Notes: a model not told the origin generated them from the letters alone. Shown: positions 8,244 through 17,235, counted from the first letter of the stretch. The stretch: DNA of 62,294 nt from Prevotella sp. CAG:617 (GCA_000438115.1 FR903636.1:108582-170875); one strand, 5' to 3'. Numbers and translations: made by a program.

Positions 8244-10709
8244 ATGTCTTACTCTTTAGAAAAGATTGCCTCTCTTATCGGAGCGCATTGTTTTGGTGAA
8301 GGCGAAGCCCAGATTGACTGGATTCTGAACGACAGCCGTTCGTTGGCCTTTCCGGAGTCGACCTTGTTTTTTGCGTTGCGCTCACAGCGTAACGATGGCC
8401 ATAAGTATATTCCCGATTTGTATCGCCGTGGCGTACGGAATTTTGTGGTGGCCAATTTGCCTGAAAATTATGAGCAGAAATATTCCGATGCCCATTTCTT
8501 GAGGGTTGTAAGCCCGCTTAAGGCGTTGCAGCGTCTGGCTGAGCGTCATCGTGAGGAATATGACCTTCCCGTAGTGGGCGTGACGGGCAGTAATGGAAAA
8601 ACTGTGGTTAAGGAGTGGCTTTATCAGTTGCTTTCGGGGTCGCGTAATGTGACCCGTTCTCCACGTTCCTACAATTCGCAGGTTGGTGTGCCCCTGTCTG
8701 TATGGTTGCTTAATTCGCGGAGTGAAGTCGGCGTTTTTGAGGCCGGAATCTCGCAGCCGGGTGAAATGTCGGCTTTGCGGGCCATAATTCAGCCTACTAT
8801 TGGCGTGATGACCAACCTGGGCCCGGCACATCAGGAAAATTTTTCTTCATTGCAGGAAAAATGTCTGGAAAAGTTGTCTCTGTTCAAAGATTGCCAAGTT
8901 GTGGTTTATGAAGCCGATGACCCTGTTGTTTCCGAGTGCGTGGACCAGGCCATGCTGAAAGGGGATCATCTGGCCTGGTCACGCCGTGACCCCAACAGTC
9001 CGCTTTTTATCCGTGACGTGCGTAAGGAAGAAACTTTTACTACGGTCAATTACACCTATCTGGGTACTGACGGTAGTTACACCCTGCCTTTTGTGGACGA
9101 AGCTTCTATTCAGAACAGTATCCACTGCTTGGCCGTGTGCCTTTACCTTCGTCTGCCGGCCGCTGATATTGCCGCCCGTATGTCACGCCTCGAGCCGGTG
9201 GCCATGCGCCTGGAGGTGAAGCAGGGCGTTCGTGGATGTACGCTGATTAACGACAGCTATAATTCTGATATCAATTCGCTCGATATCGCTCTTGATTTCA
9301 TGAACCGTCGGCCTGAAAGCCGTCGGCGCACGCTGATTTTGAGCGATATTCTGCAGAGCGGCATGCCGGTTGAGGAACTTTATGCCAAGGTGGCCGAAAT
9401 GGTCAACCGCCGTAAGGTCGACCGCATTATCGGTGTGGGGCCTGACATTATGGCGCAGTCACAACGCTTCCATATGGACAAGATGTTCTTTGTAAGCAGT
9501 GAGGCTTTGCTGCAGAGCGGAATGCTTGATAAACTCAGCAATGAAGTTATCCTTCTGAAAGGCTCACGCAAATTTAATTTTGAAGCCATTAGCGAACACC
9601 TTTCGCTGAAGGTTCATGAAACCACACTCGAGGTTAATTTGGAAGCCATCGTGCGTAATCTCAATTATTATCGCAGTTTCATGAAACCTGAAACCAAGAT
9701 GGTCTGCATGGTCAAGGCTTCGGCCTACGGTGCAGGGTCGGTTGAAATAGCCAAAACACTTCAGGACCACCGGGTTGATTATCTGGCCGTGGCCGTGGCT
9801 GACGAGGGAGCCGATTTGCGTAAGGCAGGCATTACGGGCAATATTATTATTATGAATCCGGAGATGAGCACGTTCAATATGCTCTTCCAGTACGATTTGG
9901 AGCCCGAGGTTTATAGCTTTGCCTTACTTGAAGCGCTTATCAAGGCTGCCGAAAAAGAGGGTATTACCAATTTCCCGGTTCATTTGAAGTTGGATACGGG
10001 TATGCACCGCCTGGGCTTTGATCCCGAGCACGACCTGCCTGCTCTCATTGACCGCCTGCAGCATCAGACGGCCTTGTTGCCGCGTTCGGTGTTCTCACAC
10101 TTTGTGGGTTCTGATTCTCCCGATTTTGATGCCTTCTCGGCACATCAGTTTGAGTTGTTCGACAAGGCCAGCCGGCAGTTGCAGGAAGCTTTCCCCTACA
10201 AAATCCTGCGACACATTTGCAACAGTGCCGGCATTGAGCGTTTCCCGGAGCGCCATCTTGACATGGTACGTCTTGGCTTGGGGCTTTATGGTATTGACCC
10301 GATTGACAACCGTGTGTTGAATAACGTAACTACGTTAAAAACCACTATACTTCAGATTCACGAAGTAAGTCCGGAAGATACGGTGGGCTACAGTCGTCGT
10401 GGTCATCTGACGCGCAAAAGCCGTATTGCAGCCATTCCTATTGGCTATGCTGACGGGCTCGACCGTCATCTGGGCTGCGGCCATTGCTATTGTTTGGTTA
10501 ACGGGCAGAAAGCTCCTTACGTCGGTAATATTTGTATGGATGTGTGTATGATAGACGTGACCGACATTGATTGCAAAGAGGGTGATACGGTAGAGATTTT
10601 CGGCGACCACCTGCCCGTAACGGTGTTGAGTGATGTGCTCGGAACCATTCCCTACGAAGTGCTTACTTCCGTGAGTGAGCGAGTAAAGCGCGTTTATTTC
10701 CAGGAATAA
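8244..10709 (+). CDS. murF-alr: Bifunctional MurF ligase / alanine racemase
   Basis: One 821-aa polypeptide joins UDP-MurNAc-tripeptide:D-Ala-D-Ala ligase (MurF, about residues 1-450) to PLP-dependent alanine racemase (about 460-821), so a single protein makes D-Ala and uses D-Ala-D-Ala. The MurF part shows the ATP loop VTGSNGKTVVKEW near 113-125 and TLINDSYNSD. The racemase part begins TTLEVNLEAIVRNLNYYRS and has the PLP lysine in MVKASAYGAG near 490. KLDTGMHRLG and SVSERVKR are further family blocks. This fusion is standard in Bacteroidetes. A strong terminator follows. Confidence 0.96.
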   Translation: MSYSLEKIASLIGAHCFGEGEAQIDWILNDSRSLAFPESTLFFALRSQRNDGHKYIPDLYRRGVRNFVVANLPENYEQKYSDAHFLRVVSPLKALQRLAERHREEYDLPVVGVTGSNGKTVVKEWLYQLLSGSRNVTRSPRSYNSQVGVPLSVWLLNSRSEVGVFEAGISQPGEMSALRAIIQPTIGVMTNLGPAHQENFSSLQEKCLEKLSLFKDCQVVVYEADDPVVSECVDQAMLKGDHLAWSRRDPNSPLFIRDVRKEETFTTVNYTYLGTDGSYTLPFVDEASIQNSIHCLAVCLYLRLPAADIAARMSRLEPVAMRLEVKQGVRGCTLINDSYNSDINSLDIALDFMNRRPESRRRTLILSDILQSGMPVEELYAKVAEMVNRRKVDRIIGVGPDIMAQSQRFHMDKMFFVSSEALLQSGMLDKLSNEVILLKGSRKFNFEAISEHLSLKVHETTLEVNLEAIVRNLNYYRSFMKPETKMVCMVKASAYGAGSVEIAKTLQDHRVDYLAVAVADEGADLRKAGITGNIIIMNPEMSTFNMLFQYDLEPEVYSFALLEALIKAAEKEGITNFPVHLKLDTGMHRLGFDPEHDLPALIDRLQHQTALLPRSVFSHFVGSDSPDFDAFSAHQFELFDKASRQLQEAFPYKILRHICNSAGIERFPERHLDMVRLGLGLYGIDPIDNRVLNNVTTLKTTILQIHEVSPEDTVGYSRRGHLTRKSRIAAIPIGYADGLDRHLGCGHCYCLVNGQKAPYVGNICMDVCMIDVTDIDCKEGDTVEIFGDHLPVTVLSDVLGTIPYEVLTSVSERVKRVYFQE

Positions 10710-10730
10710 CGAACTTTTATTGTATAAATA

Positions 10731-10790
10731 CAACAAGCGGACATGCAGTTTCCCATTTGGGTGGGGCGGCATGTCCGCTTGTTGCATTTG
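10731..10790. terminator. Terminator after murF-alr (convergent with folA)
   Basis: A perfect 16-bp stem, 10731-10746 pairing with 10769-10784, with a 22-nt loop. It lies between the convergent alr and folA genes. The T-run is weak on both strands. Confidence 0.7.
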
Positions 10791-10801
10791 TTGAATGATG
10801 T

Positions 10802-11299
10802 CTAATGGCGTGGCTTGCGCACGTAGTCTGTGAAGGTGTATGGCTGTGCGTTTTTTTCGTCAGCCTCGTGTTTTTCTTCGTGTGTAATGCTCCATTCTTC
10901 CCGGCTGAATTCAGGAAAATATACGTCGGCTTGGGGAGCTTCGGCGTCTACGTGGGTCAGGCAAAGACGGTCGGCCAGAGGGAGGGCTTCGGCATATACT
11001 GAGGCACCGCCGATAATGAAGATGTCGTCCTGTTGGGCACACGCATCCAGAGCCTCGGACAGCGAGGCAAATGTTTCTGTATTCGGCCAGGTCATATTGG
11101 GAGTGCGGGTGAGCACGATGTTCCGTCGGTTGGGCAGGGCGCCTTTGGGCAGCGATTCAAACGTACGGCGTCCCATAATGACGGTGTGTCCCGTGGTCAG
11201 CGCTTTAAAACGGCGCAGGTCGGCCGACAGGTGAAACAACAGCTGGTTCCGGTAGCCAATGGCACGTCGGCGGTCGAGAGCGGCTATAATGGTAATCAT
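10802..11299 (-). CDS. folA: Dihydrofolate reductase
   Basis: Reduces dihydrofolate to tetrahydrofolate with NADPH. The 165-aa protein has the DHFR order: ITIIAALDRRRAIGYRNQLLFHL, then MGRRTFESLP, NIVLTRT and FIIGGASVYAEALPLADRL. The canonical substrate-binding acidic residue is not obvious in LLFHLSADLRRF, but the Asp there is in the expected position. It follows thyA by 49 nt on the same strand. ThyA produces dihydrofolate, which FolA recycles, so the pair forms a functional unit. Confidence 0.95.
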   Translation of the reverse strand: MITIIAALDRRRAIGYRNQLLFHLSADLRRFKALTTGHTVIMGRRTFESLPKGALPNRRNIVLTRTPNMTWPNTETFASLSEALDACAQQDDIFIIGGASVYAEALPLADRLCLTHVDAEAPQADVYFPEFSREEWSITHEEKHEADEKNAQPYTFTDYVRKPRH

Positions 11300-11348
11300 G
11301 TCAGATTCAATTCGTGGTTATTGTTTTGAATACTTGTTTCTTCTTTTA

Positions 11349-12146
11349 TTATACCGACACTTTGCCGGCAATGTGTGGCCAGGGATTGTAGTTCTCCAAC
11401 TGGAAGTCGTCGTAGGTAAAGTCAAACAGGCTTTTCACGTCGGGGTTCAGGCGCATGGTTGGCAGTGGGCGCGGGGTGCGTTGCAGCTGCAGCTTTACCT
11501 GCTCCAGGTGGTTCAGGTAGATGTGAGTGTCGCCTGTTGTGTGGATAAATTCGCCGGGTTTCAGGCCTGTTACCTGAGCCGTCATCATCAGCAGCAGGGC
11601 GTAGCTGGCAATGTTGAACGGTACGCCCAGAAACGTGTCGGCCGAGCGCTGGTAGAGTTGCAGTGAGAGTTTGCCGTCAGCTACGTAAAACTGGAACAAC
11701 AGGTGGCAGGGAGGCAGGTTCATGCGTCCCAGGTCGGCTACGTTCCACGAACTGACAATGATGCGGCGTGAGTCCGGATTGTGTTTGATGGCTTCCACAG
11801 CTTCGCTGATCTGGTCAATAAAGCCCCCGTCGTAGTCAGGCCATGAGCGCCACTGATAACCGTAAATGTGTCCCAGGTCGCCCGTTTCGGGGTCGGCCCA
11901 CTCGTTCCATATTCTTACGCCGTTTTCCTGCAGGTATTTCACGTTGGTGTCCCCCTTCAGGAACCACAGCAGCTCGTAGATGATGGATTTCAGATGCAGT
12001 TTCTTTGTGGTCAGCAGCGGGAATCCGTTTTCCAGGTTAAAGCGCATCTGGTGCCCGAACACGCTTTTGGTACCCGTTCCGGTACGGTCGTGCTTGGTGG
12101 CGCCGTCATTCAGTATGTGTTGTAAGAGGTCTAAATACTGTTGCAT
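11349..12146 (-). CDS. thyA: Thymidylate synthase ThyA
   Basis: Converts dUMP to dTMP with methylene-tetrahydrofolate. The protein is 265 aa from the ATG at 12146 (MQQYLDLLQ), matching the usual length; an in-frame GTG nine codons upstream is unlikely. Key motifs are DRTGTGTKSVFGHQMRF, the catalytic Cys in NLPPCHLLFQFYV, and the dUMP-binding QRSADTFLGVPFNIASYA. The C-terminus ends in the flexible WPHIAGKVSV tail with the conserved final Val. folA lies downstream in the same transcription unit. A -7 box TACCTTTG (complement of 12173-12180) is placed to drive it. Confidence 0.96.
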   Translation of the reverse strand: MQQYLDLLQHILNDGATKHDRTGTGTKSVFGHQMRFNLENGFPLLTTKKLHLKSIIYELLWFLKGDTNVKYLQENGVRIWNEWADPETGDLGHIYGYQWRSWPDYDGGFIDQISEAVEAIKHNPDSRRIIVSSWNVADLGRMNLPPCHLLFQFYVADGKLSLQLYQRSADTFLGVPFNIASYALLLMMTAQVTGLKPGEFIHTTGDTHIYLNHLEQVKLQLQRTPRPLPTMRLNPDVKSLFDFTYDDFQLENYNPWPHIAGKVSV

Positions 12147-12172
12147 GTCATGATTTGTAAAAATTACAGACA

Positions 12173-12180
12173 CAAAGGTA
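12173..12180 (-). promoter_or_regulatory. -7 promoter box for thyA-folA
   Basis: TACCTTTG on the minus strand, 26 nt upstream of the thyA ATG. No TTTG is seen at the -33 distance. Confidence 0.4.
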
Positions 12181-12330
12181 ATATTTTAATCTCTTTTAGC
12201 CACTGCGATGAGGGGGAGAATCAGAATTTGTCGTTATATTTGTAACGCTGTGCAGGCGCGTAGGGCATGCCGATTTGCCGGTCACAGATATTGATTACAG
12301 AAAACCTAATCACTACAAAAAAATAATACT

Positions 12331-13842
12331 ATGGCTGATTTAGCAAAACTGGCGGGCCGCCGCAAGAGCGGCCACCCTCATCTGTTTCCGCATGGTGATG
12401 ATTCGGCACACATTAACCGTATCATCCGTTTTGTCATCGTTCTGGCAGTGTCGTTGTTTCTTTGGTGTGTACCACCCTCTACGTTGGGGTTACCCGACCT
12501 TACGCTGGTGCAGCAGCGTATGATTGCCATCTTTGTGTTTGCTGCGCTGATGTGGATGTTTGAAATCATCTCTTCGTGGTCCACTTCGATGATTGTGGTG
12601 GTGGTTATGTTGCTTACCATATCCGACAGCAGCGTCTGGTTTATGGACAAGGCGCTGGGCAGCCAGCCCATGGGGACGCAGGTGTCCTACGTTTCCATCA
12701 TGGCCAGTTTTGCCGACCCCGTCATCATGCTTTTTATCGGAGGTTTCATCTTGGCCATCGCCGCCACCAAGAGCGGGCTCGACGTGGTGCTGGCCCGCAT
12801 TATGCTGCGTCCCTTTGGCCATCAGTCACGTTTCGTGCTGCTGGGCTTCCTGCTCGTGACGGCCACGTTTTCCATGTTTATCAGCAATACCGCCACGGCA
12901 GCCATGATGCTTATGTTCCTGACTCCCGTGCTCAAAACGCTCCCGGCCGACGGCAAGGGAAAAATCGGGTTGGCGCTGGCCATACCCATTGGGGCCAACG
13001 TGGGAGGTATGGGTACCCCCATCGGCACCCCGCCCAACGCCATAGCGCTGAAATATCTGAATGACGTAAACGGAGCCAACCTCGACATCGGTTTCGGGCA
13101 GTGGGTCAGTGTCATGTTCCCCTACATGCTCGTCATATTGCTCCTTTCGTGGGCCGTATTGCTTTGGCTCTTCCCATTTAAGCAGAAAGAAATCCATTTG
13201 GAAATCGAGGGAAAAATGGAGCGCAACTGGCGTACCTGGGTCGTAAACATTACGTTTGCCGTTACCGTGCTGTGCTGGATTCTGGACAAGGCCATCGGCA
13301 TCAACGCCAACGTGGTGGCCATGATTCCGGTAGGCGTGTTCTGTGCCACGGGCATCATTACCAAAAAAGACCTGCAGGACATCAACTGGAGCGTGCTCTG
13401 GATGGTGGCCGGAGGATTTGCTCTGGGCACGGGGCTGCAGGATACCGGCCTGGCCCAGCATCTGATTGAGAACATACCGTTCAGCAGCTGGTCGCCCGTA
13501 CTGATGATTGTCGGGTCGGGACTGATATGCTGGAGCTTGTCCAACTTTATCAGCAATACGGCTACGGCAGCCCTGCTCGTGCCCATCCTGGCCATCGTGG
13601 GGCGCAGCATGAGTACGCAGCTTTCTGCTATCGGCGGCGAGGGAACCCTGCTCATGGGTATTGCCGTCAGCGCTTCGCTGGCCATGATGCTTCCCATCAG
13701 TACGCCGCCCAACGCTCTGGCCCATGCCACGGGTATGGTGCGCCAGCGCGACATGGAAAAGGTTGGTGTGCTGATTGGCATCGTCGGTCTCGCCCTGGGC
13801 TATGCCATGCTGGTTGTGCTGGGCAAAAACGGCTTTTTCTGA
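12331..13842 (+). CDS. DASS/SLC13 family Na+-coupled anion transporter
   Basis: An inner-membrane transporter of the divalent anion:Na+ symporter family, which usually takes up dicarboxylates or sulfate. The 503-aa protein has about a dozen hydrophobic segments. It contains the two SNT(A)-type motifs typical of the family: FISNTATAAMM near residue 185 and FISNTATAALL near 405. Pro-rich partner loops are PIGTPPNAIALKY and PISTPPNALAHATGM, and together these form the Na+/substrate sites. The start is the ATG at 12331. It appears monocistronic, with a hairpin at 13893-13926. The substrate is not determined. Confidence 0.92.
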   Translation: MADLAKLAGRRKSGHPHLFPHGDDSAHINRIIRFVIVLAVSLFLWCVPPSTLGLPDLTLVQQRMIAIFVFAALMWMFEIISSWSTSMIVVVVMLLTISDSSVWFMDKALGSQPMGTQVSYVSIMASFADPVIMLFIGGFILAIAATKSGLDVVLARIMLRPFGHQSRFVLLGFLLVTATFSMFISNTATAAMMLMFLTPVLKTLPADGKGKIGLALAIPIGANVGGMGTPIGTPPNAIALKYLNDVNGANLDIGFGQWVSVMFPYMLVILLLSWAVLLWLFPFKQKEIHLEIEGKMERNWRTWVVNITFAVTVLCWILDKAIGINANVVAMIPVGVFCATGIITKKDLQDINWSVLWMVAGGFALGTGLQDTGLAQHLIENIPFSSWSPVLMIVGSGLICWSLSNFISNTATAALLVPILAIVGRSMSTQLSAIGGEGTLLMGIAVSASLAMMLPISTPPNALAHATGMVRQRDMEKVGVLIGIVGLALGYAMLVVLGKNGFF

Positions 13843-13892
13843 TTTCTTCCGTAATGCTTGATAAAAAACGAACAGCAGCACGTTGTTCTGCA

Positions 13893-13929
13893 AAGTCCGG
13901 ACTTTTCTCAAAAAAGGTCCGGACTTTTT
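13893..13929. terminator. Terminator after DASS transporter
   Basis: An inverted repeat with AAGTCCGGAC at 13893-13902 and GTCCGGACTT at 13917-13926, flanked by A and T runs, giving a rho-independent terminator about 50 nt after the stop codon. Confidence 0.75.
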
Positions 13930-14012
13930 CATTCCCTGTCCCGCCTTGTTTGAAAAAAGCCGGCACCAGCTTTTGGTGCCGTGGCAGGAACAGGAAAATG
14001 AAAAAATCATTG

Positions 14013-14020
14013 TATCTTTG
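14013..14020 (+). promoter_or_regulatory. -7 promoter box directly upstream of DUF454 gene
   Basis: TATCTTTG ends 5 nt before the GTG start codon at 14026, so transcription probably begins at or next to the start codon. No TTTG -33 element is seen at standard spacing. Confidence 0.45.
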
Positions 14021-14025
14021 CCGGC

Positions 14026-14397
14026 GTGAAGTATGTCTGTCTTTCTTTCGGATTCATATCGTTGGCTCTTGGGATAATCGGCATTTTTCTGCCTGTCCTG
14101 CCCACTACGCCGTTTCTGTTGCTTTCGGCCACGTTGTTCTTCAGAAGTTCGCCGCGCATGTATGCCTGGCTGATGGGGCACAGGCATCTGGGGCCTTATA
14201 TCCGCAGTTTTCGTGAGGACCGTGCCATCCCCCTCCGTGCCAAAATACTTTCGGTGTCGCTGGTCTGGCTCACTTTGTCGTATTCAGCCTTCTTTCTGTT
14301 TGTTTCCGTATGGATGCGTTTGGGCTTGCTGGTTGTAGCCCTGGGGGTGACGTGCTATATTCTTTCCTTTAAAACCCGCAGGGCTCGTAAGCCGTAA
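14026..14397 (+). CDS. DUF454 (YbaN-like) membrane protein
   Basis: A small inner-membrane protein of the DUF454/YbaN family, function unknown. The 123-aa sequence has the family N-terminus GIIGIFLPVLPTTPFLLLSATLFFRSSPRMYAWL, HRHLGPYI and a basic stretch before two further hydrophobic segments. The start is a GTG: homology begins there and a -7 box ends 5 nt upstream, so the mRNA is probably leaderless. Confidence 0.85.
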   Translation: MKYVCLSFGFISLALGIIGIFLPVLPTTPFLLLSATLFFRSSPRMYAWLMGHRHLGPYIRSFREDRAIPLRAKILSVSLVWLTLSYSAFFLFVSVWMRLGLLVVALGVTCYILSFKTRRARKP

Positions 14398-14527
14398 GCT
14401 GTCTTTTTTTCCTCTCTTTCATGAATATACGCGGCCGCTGGCAGGCTGGCGTGTTATTTTTCGTTACGCAGGGTGTTGTTTGTGGAAAAGCAGGTGCGTG
14501 ATGACGGTTTTTTCTGAAATAGTTGAA

Positions 14528-14596
14528 TGTCAGACTGTTGTTAGGAAAATGTCAGCGTTTGTCAGGTTGGTTTTCCTTGTCAGTATCTTATTTTTG
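14528..14596 (+). promoter_or_regulatory. Receptor-gene promoter with repeated TGTCAG boxes
   Basis: A -7 box TATTTTTG lies at 14589-14596 with a GTTG (14566-14569) 19 nt upstream. TGTCAG occurs four times on the plus strand, starting at 14528, 14550, 14560 and 14578. The two longest copies are GAATGTCAG and AAATGTCAG, 22 bp apart. The repeats overlap the promoter and look like binding sites for a regulator. Confidence 0.5.
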
Positions 14597-14614
14597 CAGC
14601 AAAAAAATATCGTT

Positions 14615-16930
14615 ATGAGAAGACTGAAGATATGTTTTTGTTTGCTTGTCTGTCTGTCGGTATCGGTGGATATCAAGGCCCAGCATACGGTCAGTGGTGT
14701 GGTATGTGATACTGCGGAGCAACCGGTTGTCGGGGCTGCCGTAACGCTAAAATCCCTGTCGGACACCCTTTATTATAAGAAAGGCGTTACCAACGGGCAG
14801 GGAAAGTTTGTGGTAGCCGATATGGCGTCGGGGGTGTATCGGCTTGAAGTTTCGTCGTTGGGGTATTCAGCCTTTTGCCGGGAACTGAAGCTGGACCAAT
14901 CGGTTGATGTGGGAAAGGTCGTTCTTACTGCCGGCCCCGTGGCCCTGAATGAGGTTGTGGTCACGTCAGAAACGGTCAGAAGGTTTGCCGACAGACGGGA
15001 GTACCGCCTGACCCGCAGGGAAAGGGAACGATACAGCAGCGCCTTGTCGGCTCTGGAGTTCCTGCCCAAAATACAGGTGCAGGACCAGAGTGTGTCGTTA
15101 ACTGACGGCAAGGCTGTGAAAATAATGCTCAATGGCATTCCGTCAACGCCGGCCGACCTGTCGGTTGTGGCTCCTGAAAACATTGTCCGAATAGATTATT
15201 ATACCCGGCCTCCCCTCCGGTATTCCAATCTGGGGTTGGGGGCGGTGGTCAACGTCGTGACCCGAGAACCGAAAAACGGGGGTACGCTGGGGCTGAATAC
15301 GCAAAATGCCGTGACAACCGGATTTGGCAATAATGTCGTGAATTTCCGGTATAATTGGGGACGTTCCCAAATTGGGGTTACCTATCAGATCAATTATCGG
15401 AATTACCACCAACGGATGTTGGACGAGCATCTGGCATACACCATTGGCGGAACCCGGTATGAAAAGGATAAGTATGGTCATCGCAGCCCGTATGCCTACG
15501 AGCAGCAGATGGCAGAAATCAGTTTTAACCGGAGTCAGGCGGACAGCTATCTGTTGAGCGCCAAACTGTCTTTACATTCCCTCAACCGCAGGTGCTCTTC
15601 CATGCAGGACATCATATCGCGGGTTGAGGGAGTGGGGGAGAGCCGGAAAACGGGTGAGAGCTCCGACCGCGACCGCTACGTAAGTCCGGTGATGGACGTG
15701 TATTTCAGCAAGTCCTGGCATGACAGACATGAATTGTTACTGAATGTGGTCGGCACGCGTTATGATTCAGATTACGACTATGCATATAAGGAGTGGACGG
15801 ACGACGCAGCGGATTTCGAAGCATCCACGGTGGTCCGTGCCGACAAGTATTCGCTGATAGGTGAAGCCCTCTACGGTTACAAAATGAAAAAGGCAAGTTT
15901 GCGGGCCGGCACACGGTATGCGTACAACCGCAGTACACAACGGAACATACCCTCGCCCAACCGGATTCTGACTCACGAGGCCTATTCCTATTTGGGCGTG
16001 GAAGGAATGTGCGGACCCAAATTCAATTATAGCGTGAGTGCGGGGGTAAATAACGGAATGTTTATTCCCGTTTCCGGCCGCAGGTTTCGTTTCGTCAGTT
16101 TCCGGCCGCAGGTAAAGTGGGGATATTTCATCAGCAAGAGTTCGGATCTGACGTTTAACTATGAAGTCAATACGGAAAACCCGTCGGTTTCGTTGCTGAC
16201 GGCCAATCCTTATCATAAGGACCCTCATTGTCTGTTTGTGGGCAACCCGGATTTGAAGCCGGCAACCCTTCATGACTTTACGTTGTCGTACTTCAAGGGA
16301 TTCAGGAAGTGGGTGCTGAATGCTGAGTGTGGATATTCATACGCCAGGAAAGCCATTGCTCCGGTATTCCGGCCGGATGGTGCGGACATCGTTGAAACTT
16401 TTGGTAATCTGGACCGTGCCCAGCACATGAAATGCAGCCTTTTCATGCAATGGTATCCTTTTGCCAGCCAAATACTCCGGCTCAGACTGTTTGCCGAAGT
16501 CTTTTATCAGCAAAATCAGTGGAATGGTGCCCGCTGGAATCATACGGGATATTCTGTCATTCCGTCTCTGTATCTGGCTTACCGGAAATGGGGCTTGCAG
16601 CTGTTTTATCAGACCGGCAAGAAGTCGCTTGTCGGACAGACCACGAAGCACGTACCCAGTATGGCCTCCGTCGAACTGTCCTGTAAACCCGTGAAGAATC
16701 TTTCGCTGACCGGCGGTATCCGGTATCCGTTCTATGATGCCTGGAAACAGGTTACGGCCGTATCCGGTACCACCCTGTTGAGCCGTACCGAGACGGAACG
16801 AATCCTCAATAATGCCAATATGGTTTATTTCAATCTGGTATATCATTTCCAGTTTGGTCAGCTCTCCAAGGGTGTCAGGTTGAAGCTGCAGAATGAGGAC
16901 AAGGATTCCGGCATACTGAACAGAAATTGA
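14615..16930 (+). CDS. TonB-dependent receptor-like outer membrane protein (OMP_b-brl_3)
   Basis: An outer-membrane beta-barrel related to TonB-dependent receptors. From the ATG at 14615 it is 771 aa. It has a signal peptide ending near residue 22 (VSVDIKA before Q), a carboxypeptidase-regulatory-like Ig domain (VSGVVCDTAEQPVVGAAVTL to about residue 110), a plug-like region (ALNEVVVTSETVRRFADRREYRL, then VRIDYYTRPP) and a long barrel in the OMP_b-brl_3 style. No SusD-like partner is present, so it is not a classic PUL pair. The upstream in-frame GTG at 14480 is rejected because it precedes the promoter. The ligand is unknown. Confidence 0.85.
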   Translation: MRRLKICFCLLVCLSVSVDIKAQHTVSGVVCDTAEQPVVGAAVTLKSLSDTLYYKKGVTNGQGKFVVADMASGVYRLEVSSLGYSAFCRELKLDQSVDVGKVVLTAGPVALNEVVVTSETVRRFADRREYRLTRRERERYSSALSALEFLPKIQVQDQSVSLTDGKAVKIMLNGIPSTPADLSVVAPENIVRIDYYTRPPLRYSNLGLGAVVNVVTREPKNGGTLGLNTQNAVTTGFGNNVVNFRYNWGRSQIGVTYQINYRNYHQRMLDEHLAYTIGGTRYEKDKYGHRSPYAYEQQMAEISFNRSQADSYLLSAKLSLHSLNRRCSSMQDIISRVEGVGESRKTGESSDRDRYVSPVMDVYFSKSWHDRHELLLNVVGTRYDSDYDYAYKEWTDDAADFEASTVVRADKYSLIGEALYGYKMKKASLRAGTRYAYNRSTQRNIPSPNRILTHEAYSYLGVEGMCGPKFNYSVSAGVNNGMFIPVSGRRFRFVSFRPQVKWGYFISKSSDLTFNYEVNTENPSVSLLTANPYHKDPHCLFVGNPDLKPATLHDFTLSYFKGFRKWVLNAECGYSYARKAIAPVFRPDGADIVETFGNLDRAQHMKCSLFMQWYPFASQILRLRLFAEVFYQQNQWNGARWNHTGYSVIPSLYLAYRKWGLQLFYQTGKKSLVGQTTKHVPSMASVELSCKPVKNLSLTGGIRYPFYDAWKQVTAVSGTTLLSRTETERILNNANMVYFNLVYHFQFGQLSKGVRLKLQNEDKDSGILNRN

Positions 16931-16948
16931 ACCGCTTGTTTGTAAGGT

Positions 16949-16998
16949 GAAAAGGGGAGGATAATTCCTGCGGAAATTAGCCGGGGCCTCCCCTTTTT
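16949..16998 (+). terminator. Terminator after outer membrane receptor gene
   Basis: A 12-bp stem (16949-16960 with 16987-16998) with the T-run at the 3' arm, 18 nt after the stop codon. Confidence 0.65.
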
Positions 16999-17071
16999 GC
17001 GTACGGCTTTCTGTATGACTCCTGTTCTTGTTGTTTTTCCGCTTTCCGTGCAGGGGGTGGCGTATTGCTTG

Positions 17072-17114
17072 CTGACATTTGCGAAGCGGCACCGGCGGGG
17101 TGACAAAATGTCAG
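17072..17114 (+). promoter_or_regulatory. Inverted repeat upstream of dnaK sigma-54 promoter
   Basis: A perfect 9-bp inverted repeat, CTGACATTT at 17072-17080 and AAATGTCAG at 17106-17114, with a 25-nt spacer. It lies about 30-70 nt upstream of the -24 element, where sigma-54 activators often bind. The box also occurs at 14547-14555 in the receptor promoter. Confidence 0.5.
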
Positions 17115-17144
17115 TCATAAAAAAATATTGGCTTTCCGGCGTTT

Positions 17145-17160
17145 TGGCACGCCTCTTGCT
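17145..17160 (+). promoter_or_regulatory. Sigma-54 (-24/-12) promoter of dnaK
   Basis: TGGCACG, 4 nt, TTGCT: identical to the published RpoN consensus at every defined base. The -12 GC (17158-17159) predicts transcription from about 17171, giving a leader of about 65 nt before the dnaK ATG. RpoN promoters need an AAA+ enhancer-binding protein. Confidence 0.75.
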
Positions 17161-17235
17161 TGAATATAGGTGAGCGCTTACAGGAGCGCCCGAGAGAATC
17201 AAACAGAAATAATAACAAAAAAACAACATATCATT

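Noticed and set aside
12826..14187. Long minus-strand frame opposite the DASS transporter gene
   Set aside because: His/Gln/Gly-rich composition typical of an antisense shadow of a GC-rich membrane-protein gene; no domain.
14480..14614. 45-residue N-terminal extension of the outer membrane receptor
   Set aside because: It would bury the signal peptide and includes the promoter and TGTCAG repeats.
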